Positions 59,481 to 64,000 of a stretch of DNA of 64,000 bases are shown here, piece after piece. The stretch spans positions 3,410,001 to 3,474,000 of the forward strand of contig NC_134297.1 of assembly GCF_949628215.1 (NCBI RefSeq). Direction: 5' to 3'. Positions within the stretch are counted from its first letter, which is position 1. Each line of letters opens with the position of its first letter. The position numbers were made by a program, and so were the translations under genes. The notes under the pieces were generated by a model, which was given only the letters and a program-made list of their open reading frames with translations, was not told the origin of the DNA and searched no databases. The DNA comes from Phalacrocorax aristotelis. Its lineage: Eukaryota; Chordata; Aves; Suliformes; Phalacrocoracidae.

Positions 59481-62405
59481 CCATTGCAAGGTCTGCTTGT
59501 TGGAGCGCGTTGTTTGGGCTCCTGCAGTCGGTACAAGCGTACTCTGCGCAATGAAGGAAATGGGAAACTACAGCGTTTTAAGCAAAATGTGGTTTTGGTA
59601 AAGTAAGGTATATTGGCCTGCTTACATTGTTTCATCCATGTTTCAGTTAATGACGCGGAGCATTAGGGAGAAGAATTAGGAAATGTTTGATTTTTAAAAT
59701 GTAATCCAGGTTTAAAAATATCTCTGTTTTGACACCCTCTTTATGCCTTAGCGGTGGCTGTTTTGGTGCACGTGATTCTCACTCAGGCATGAATAAACTG
59801 GATATGAAGCTCTGCTCTGGGATTTGCAGTGACTTTTTCCTTGCTTTCTTAACCCTTTGTGATTTCATATTTGCCTAAAAAAACACTACTGTTCATTTTA
59901 TTTTCCTCTGCTTTGGGGTCATATACTAGGACTCTGAAAGGAAGGGGTGCTAGCCAGTGAGTATCTGAGCAGCTGGCTATGTACTGGGTTTTTTTTTGCT
60001 TTCCTCCGGTTACCATTTTCTTTTTGAGAGCTGACATTTTCTTTACCGATTTGTGAAATTCCTAGAAAATGAGGAGCTGGGCAAATGTTTCAAAGTATGA
60101 ACCAATGAAATACAGCTTACTACTATTTAGGAAATGATAATGCATGCCACTGGAAAAGATAGAAGCATGGAAAATGCAAGCTCTGGCTGGGAAATTATTG
60201 CATGCTTAGAACCATGGAGCAGATAGATGTAGGGGTAGGAGCTGATTTCTTTGGCTTCCTGTCTGCTCTGTAATTGTAGCCTTGATGCAGTTGTGGCTTG
60301 GAGATTATATTTGGTACCAGCACACATTGGACTGGGCAACATGGTAGTTGTGGTGAGTGTAGTCTAAAAAATTCAGTCATGAGAACTGAAGAAATGCAAA
60401 AGAAAGTGATTAATATATTAGTGGTTTGCTGCAGTTTCATCTTTCTAACAGGCCCCATAATTTGGGAAAAAAAGCAGAATTTAATTAGTAATGGTAATTC
60501 AAATCAAATCACCAAAAATTATTTTGAGTTAGGTGGCTTTATGGCAAAGGCTAAAGTAGAGATCTTGCTTTTTCTCGCATCCCGCTGTACGTGGCAGCTT
60601 GGATGCTTGTTAATGGAGAGCCAGGCATCACACTGCCTGGGGCATGGTTAGAGCCCTGGGAAGATTTACATTAATCAAACACAAACAGACAGTGTAGCGT
60701 GAAGAAATTTCTATCCCGCTAGCAGTGCTCACAAACTTAATTAGGTTATTGGGGCAGAAAAAGAAAACAGCCCCTTCACCCTCCAATCCTTCTTCCCTAG
60801 GGCTTGACCAGTCATATAAGCTATAAGAGCAGTAAACTCATTGCCCCTCTGTTTTGACCTCCCAGTTTCTTTCCGTGGATGACAGAAAGAGGCATGCTTT
60901 CATTCTCGCCCTCTTTTCACCCCTCTTCTCTTCTAAAACAATACAGAGGCTCTGTTTTTCTGAGACTGCGTGCTCTTCAGGTGCTGTAGTGGTCGGGTAT
61001 TTTCAAAATGCCTGAAAAGAAAATACGTTATGTGGCACAGTGTGACCCTGTAGAAGGCTGAAAGTGGATTGAAGGAAAAATCTCGTTGCCCTGTGCCAAG
61101 CTTTTGTTATGGGCCTCATGTGATGCAGTTTTTGATCAGTGATCTGATTTAATAATATGCGGGCATATATAGAGAATATATAAACATATAAGTGCATATG
61201 TACATAAATAAATACATTCTGTGTGCATGCATTGTATGTACATAAATACCTATTTAGGTATATATTGTTGTGTCCCTCAGGACAGCTGGAAATGCTAAAT
61301 TAAAATCCTAGCTTTCTTCTGCTTTCTTGTTGCATGCAGTCTCTGTAGGATGTAGGTGGATGCTGTTCTCTGTGTATCCATTAGCAGTGTAGTGTAGGGC
61401 CGCAGCTGATGGTGGTTGGGAGGAGGTGGGAGAGAAGAGGTGGAGTTTCTTCCCTTCCCTCAAGTGGTCAGTGAAACAATCAGGCAGATGCCTCTCAAGG
61501 ATATCGGATAAGCATAAAAAACTGAGAAAGCTTCCAAGAGGGGTAGCTGTGCTCCTTGGAAAGGACTAGGTCTCAGTGTACTCCCCCTGGAAATGGGCCT
61601 TTGGGATCTCCCTGTTCAGCTGACTTTGCCTTGTGAAACAGGTAACGTCTGAGAGTCTTTGTTCCTATTCTGTGATACATGAATATACTGAAAGATGAGA
61701 AAATAGCTTCCTTGAATGCAGAAGACAGAAAGAATTTTTCCTTTAATACCTATTGGAAAAAGGGGGGGGAGGGGGAGGTGGGATGGAAAGGAAGGTATTT
61801 TTCCTGTAGGGTTTGGGTTTGCTTTTTTTTTCTTTTAATAGCTGCTATGTGAACCTTAGTTATTCTTCTGTATTCTCATTGTGAAAATGGCCAACTAAAT
61901 ATGCCTGCTGTGTAAATCTGTGCCTCAGTGTCTCAGCTCAAGAACAAAGGTTTTGACAGCTAGGAAAGATGCCTTAGATGTAGGTGCTGGCAGTACTACC
62001 TTCATTCCATTTCCCAGTGCTGAATTGCATACCAGCATGTTAGCAGAATCTTCTCACCAGCTTTTCCAGTCCAAGTGAATGTGATTTTTTTTTTTTTTGA
62101 TAACCTGATATTTTATGCATGTTGATGTGAAATTAGCTATTTATGTTGAAGAAACCTTGTTTGAGTGGTTTGGGTGTTGGTTTGTTTTTTTTTTCTGAAT
62201 ACAATGTTTCCTGGTCTTTTCCTTTTTTTTTTTATTTCATTGTAAAATGTTCTAAAAATTAAGCAAATTGCATCAGTAGAGGATAGAAACAATGGCATTG
62301 AGAGACTTCACTCCATTTGCAATAGCTTCTGCTAATGTATGGGTATGAGGATTTCATGTAGAAGGGCTGTGAGATGCTAATCACTGCTGGGGGGATTTGG
62401 TTTTT

Positions 62406-62458
62406 ACATATATACACATACATATACACACATACATATATATGTATGTATATATGTA
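62406..62458. repeat. TA/CA microsatellite containing a perfect 20-base palindrome
   Basis: Alternating ACATATAT/CACATA units. Positions 62430-62449 (ACATACATAT then ATATGTATGT) are exactly self-complementary. Likely polymorphic and capable of cruciform extrusion. Confidence 0.9.
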
Positions 62459-62624
62459 AAAAGCTTTTTTTGTTCAGTGGATACACTATAAAATGGTTAC
62501 TTCCCTTTGTGACCAGATGCTCATTTTCCAGGAAGGCAGCACTGTAGGTGGCTCTGATGTGAAGAGGTAACTGTCTAAAATACTGAGCGACAATCTGCAA
62601 GTTACTGCAAGCTCTGCTCTGTTC

Positions 62625-62660
62625 TCACTGAAGTCAGTGAGAGTTGGCAGTTCTCAGCAT
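62625..62660. repeat. Fragment of an old amniote repeat
   Basis: TTCTCACTGAAGTCAGTGAG and following AGTTGGC resembles the widespread ...ccattgaagtcaatgggag... element of sauropsid genomes. Too short to classify. Confidence 0.3.
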
Positions 62661-64000
62661 TGTGCCTGTATGAGGAGGAGGTATCAAGAACTGGTGTAAC
62701 TGAAGCGGGTGGGGAAACAACTTAAAACTGGTATTGGTATTTTTGATAGCTTGGTCGCCTCTATACCGCACCCATATCTGCTAAGGAATTTTGTTGCCAT
62801 CACCTCTTAGCAGCTGGTAGTTTCCTGAGTAAATGTTTTTTTCTTTGTTGTATTTTTCTTTAAGAGACCCAAGAGGAAAATACTAATACAAACATATTCG
62901 GAGGCCTATTAATAGCAATGTATTTGACTCACATGCTGTTCTCAGGATCTTGAGCCATTTTACAAGTGCCATGGCTTCACTACTCTTTTTTTTAAATTTC
63001 TCTTCCATTTTATAGTAGGAAAAACAGGGCTTGATGTTGCTGTGAAATACTAATCCTGTGTTCAGCTCCAGTCCTTTACAGTTGGTCTTTCTGGATTTGT
63101 CCTGTAGTTTAGATGAAGGGGAAGAAGAAATGTGAAGGAGCAAAGCATGCCGAGAATGCTGGTGTAAATTTTTCACTTTTCATGCAATGTATGCTATGTG
63201 CATCTTTTGTCTTGCATTTTATAGGTGAGACCTGCATTTCAGGGGAGAAATAATAGGTGTGCATATTGCAGAAGTCTATTTTTCTTAGGCCATGTAAATA
63301 AATAAGGTAGCTTTAACTTTAGTGTGTAGCGTTGCTAATCTCTATATAGTTCATTTTACAGCACATACTTTCTTTTTTGCAAATTCTGACAAACTAAGAT
63401 ATATGGTTGAGAAACTTTCATAGATGCTTTTAGAATATGAGTTAACGCTAGGATAGAAACCCTCTGGGGAGGTGTTGAAGCAAGTAAGGTGAAATGTTCA
63501 GTTAGTTGCATATTTTTTAATTTAGTTTAAAATAGTTTAGATTTCTGTTGCCCTTGGTGTTTGCATCTACATGAGTGAGACTTCACCAGCAGAATTAGCT
63601 AGATTGGAAGCTGTGAAGGATTAAGAGCTAATAATGCACTCTTCAGGTTAAGCAACAGTATGGTAATGATTTCTTGGTCCTCTGTGCTACAGCTTTCGTT
63701 AGTAATATTGTGTATCCGCTTTTTCTGTGGTGTAAATTAGGCCACTGGGAGCACTTTGCCTTTGGGTCGTTTAAGACATATTAGCTATAAATTAATTCAT
63801 TGCAGCTGGCAAATATTTAGAAGCTTTGCAAAGGTTGTTAGGGTGGATGTTTTCTGCACATCCCATGCAGAATGGGTGTAGTTTGACCAAAGGCTCATGA
63901 CTGGTTGGGAGAAGGAAAGGCAGGGTTGAAAATGCCTTTTTGTTGAGTGTCTGTTTAGTTTGGAACTGATGAATTCCTAGTTCTAGTGAGCAGGCAAGTC

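Larger units (their letters stand above)
41026..64000 (+). other. ARHGEF12: ARHGEF12 intron 1, 5' part (about 23 kb)
   Basis: From the GTCAGT donor to the window end. I looked for the next exon, expected to continue in phase 2 with a basic stretch before the PDZ domain, and found none. The intron is AT-rich with poly-T/poly-A stretches, a MIR-like fragment at about 59405-59480, a 20-base exact tandem duplication at 57194-57233, a TA/CA microsatellite at about 62406-62458 and AT-rich direct motifs at about 61155-61270. Open frames up to about 135 codons have no nameable homology. Confidence 0.8.

Noticed and set aside
41026-64000. Search for ARHGEF12 exon 2 or a nested gene in the last 23 kb
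   Set aside because: No stretch continuing the Arg codon in phase 2 into the expected basic/PDZ-proximal sequence was seen, and no open frame there resembles a known protein. It is treated as intron.

Overview
The window looks like bird DNA (an avian microchromosome). I infer this from short, compact introns, a low density of interspersed repeats, a CR1 LINE 3' end finishing in the ATTCTATG-type tail near 26.7 kb, and a gene order that matches human 11q23.3 (POU2F3 - TLCD5/TMEM136 - ARHGEF12), all on the + strand. A turtle or crocodilian is not strictly excluded, because they share the CR1 tail. Almost none of the long open frames are genes. The real coding sequence is a set of short spliced exons that I identified by protein similarity plus GT/AG boundaries in matching phase.

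Region by region. (1) 684-12472 holds the last ten coding exons of POU2F3 (Oct-11/Skn-1a), 384 codons. The whole POU-specific domain and homeodomain are present; the first roughly 45 codons lie upstream of the window. (2) 12.5-19 kb is POU2F3 3' UTR and intergenic DNA. (3) A CpG-island promoter at 19.1-19.8 kb serves a two-coding-exon gene at 20128-21585, a 259-residue TLC-domain membrane protein and a diverged paralogue of TLCD5. (4) A second CpG island at 25.6-26.2 kb serves a second two-coding-exon gene at 28185-29344, 245 residues, the conventional TLCD5 (TMEM136). The two TLCD5-type genes are tandem, share exon structure and intron phase, and have their own promoters. (5) 29.3-32.7 kb is probably the long 3' UTR of TLCD5 and contains ancient SINEs. 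(6) 32.7-39.3 kb is intergenic; it has a small GC-rich island at about 36.8-37.1 kb with a good match to the CTCF core. (7) 39.3-41.0 kb is the CpG-island promoter, 5' UTR and first coding exon of ARHGEF12 (LARG), which ends at 41025. (8) 41026-64000 is the start of a very long ARHGEF12 intron in which I found no further exon.

How the genes relate: they are neighbours rather than a pathway. POU2F3 is a sequence-specific transcription factor of tuft cells and keratinocytes, the TLCD5 pair are multi-pass membrane proteins of the TRAM/LAG1/CLN8 fold, and ARHGEF12 couples G-alpha-12/13 receptors to RhoA. The points most worth a second look are the tandem TLCD5 duplication and a cluster of upstream open frames just before the ARHGEF12 start. 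That cluster includes a minimal AUG-stop element and a 42-codon frame whose stop overlaps the main AUG.
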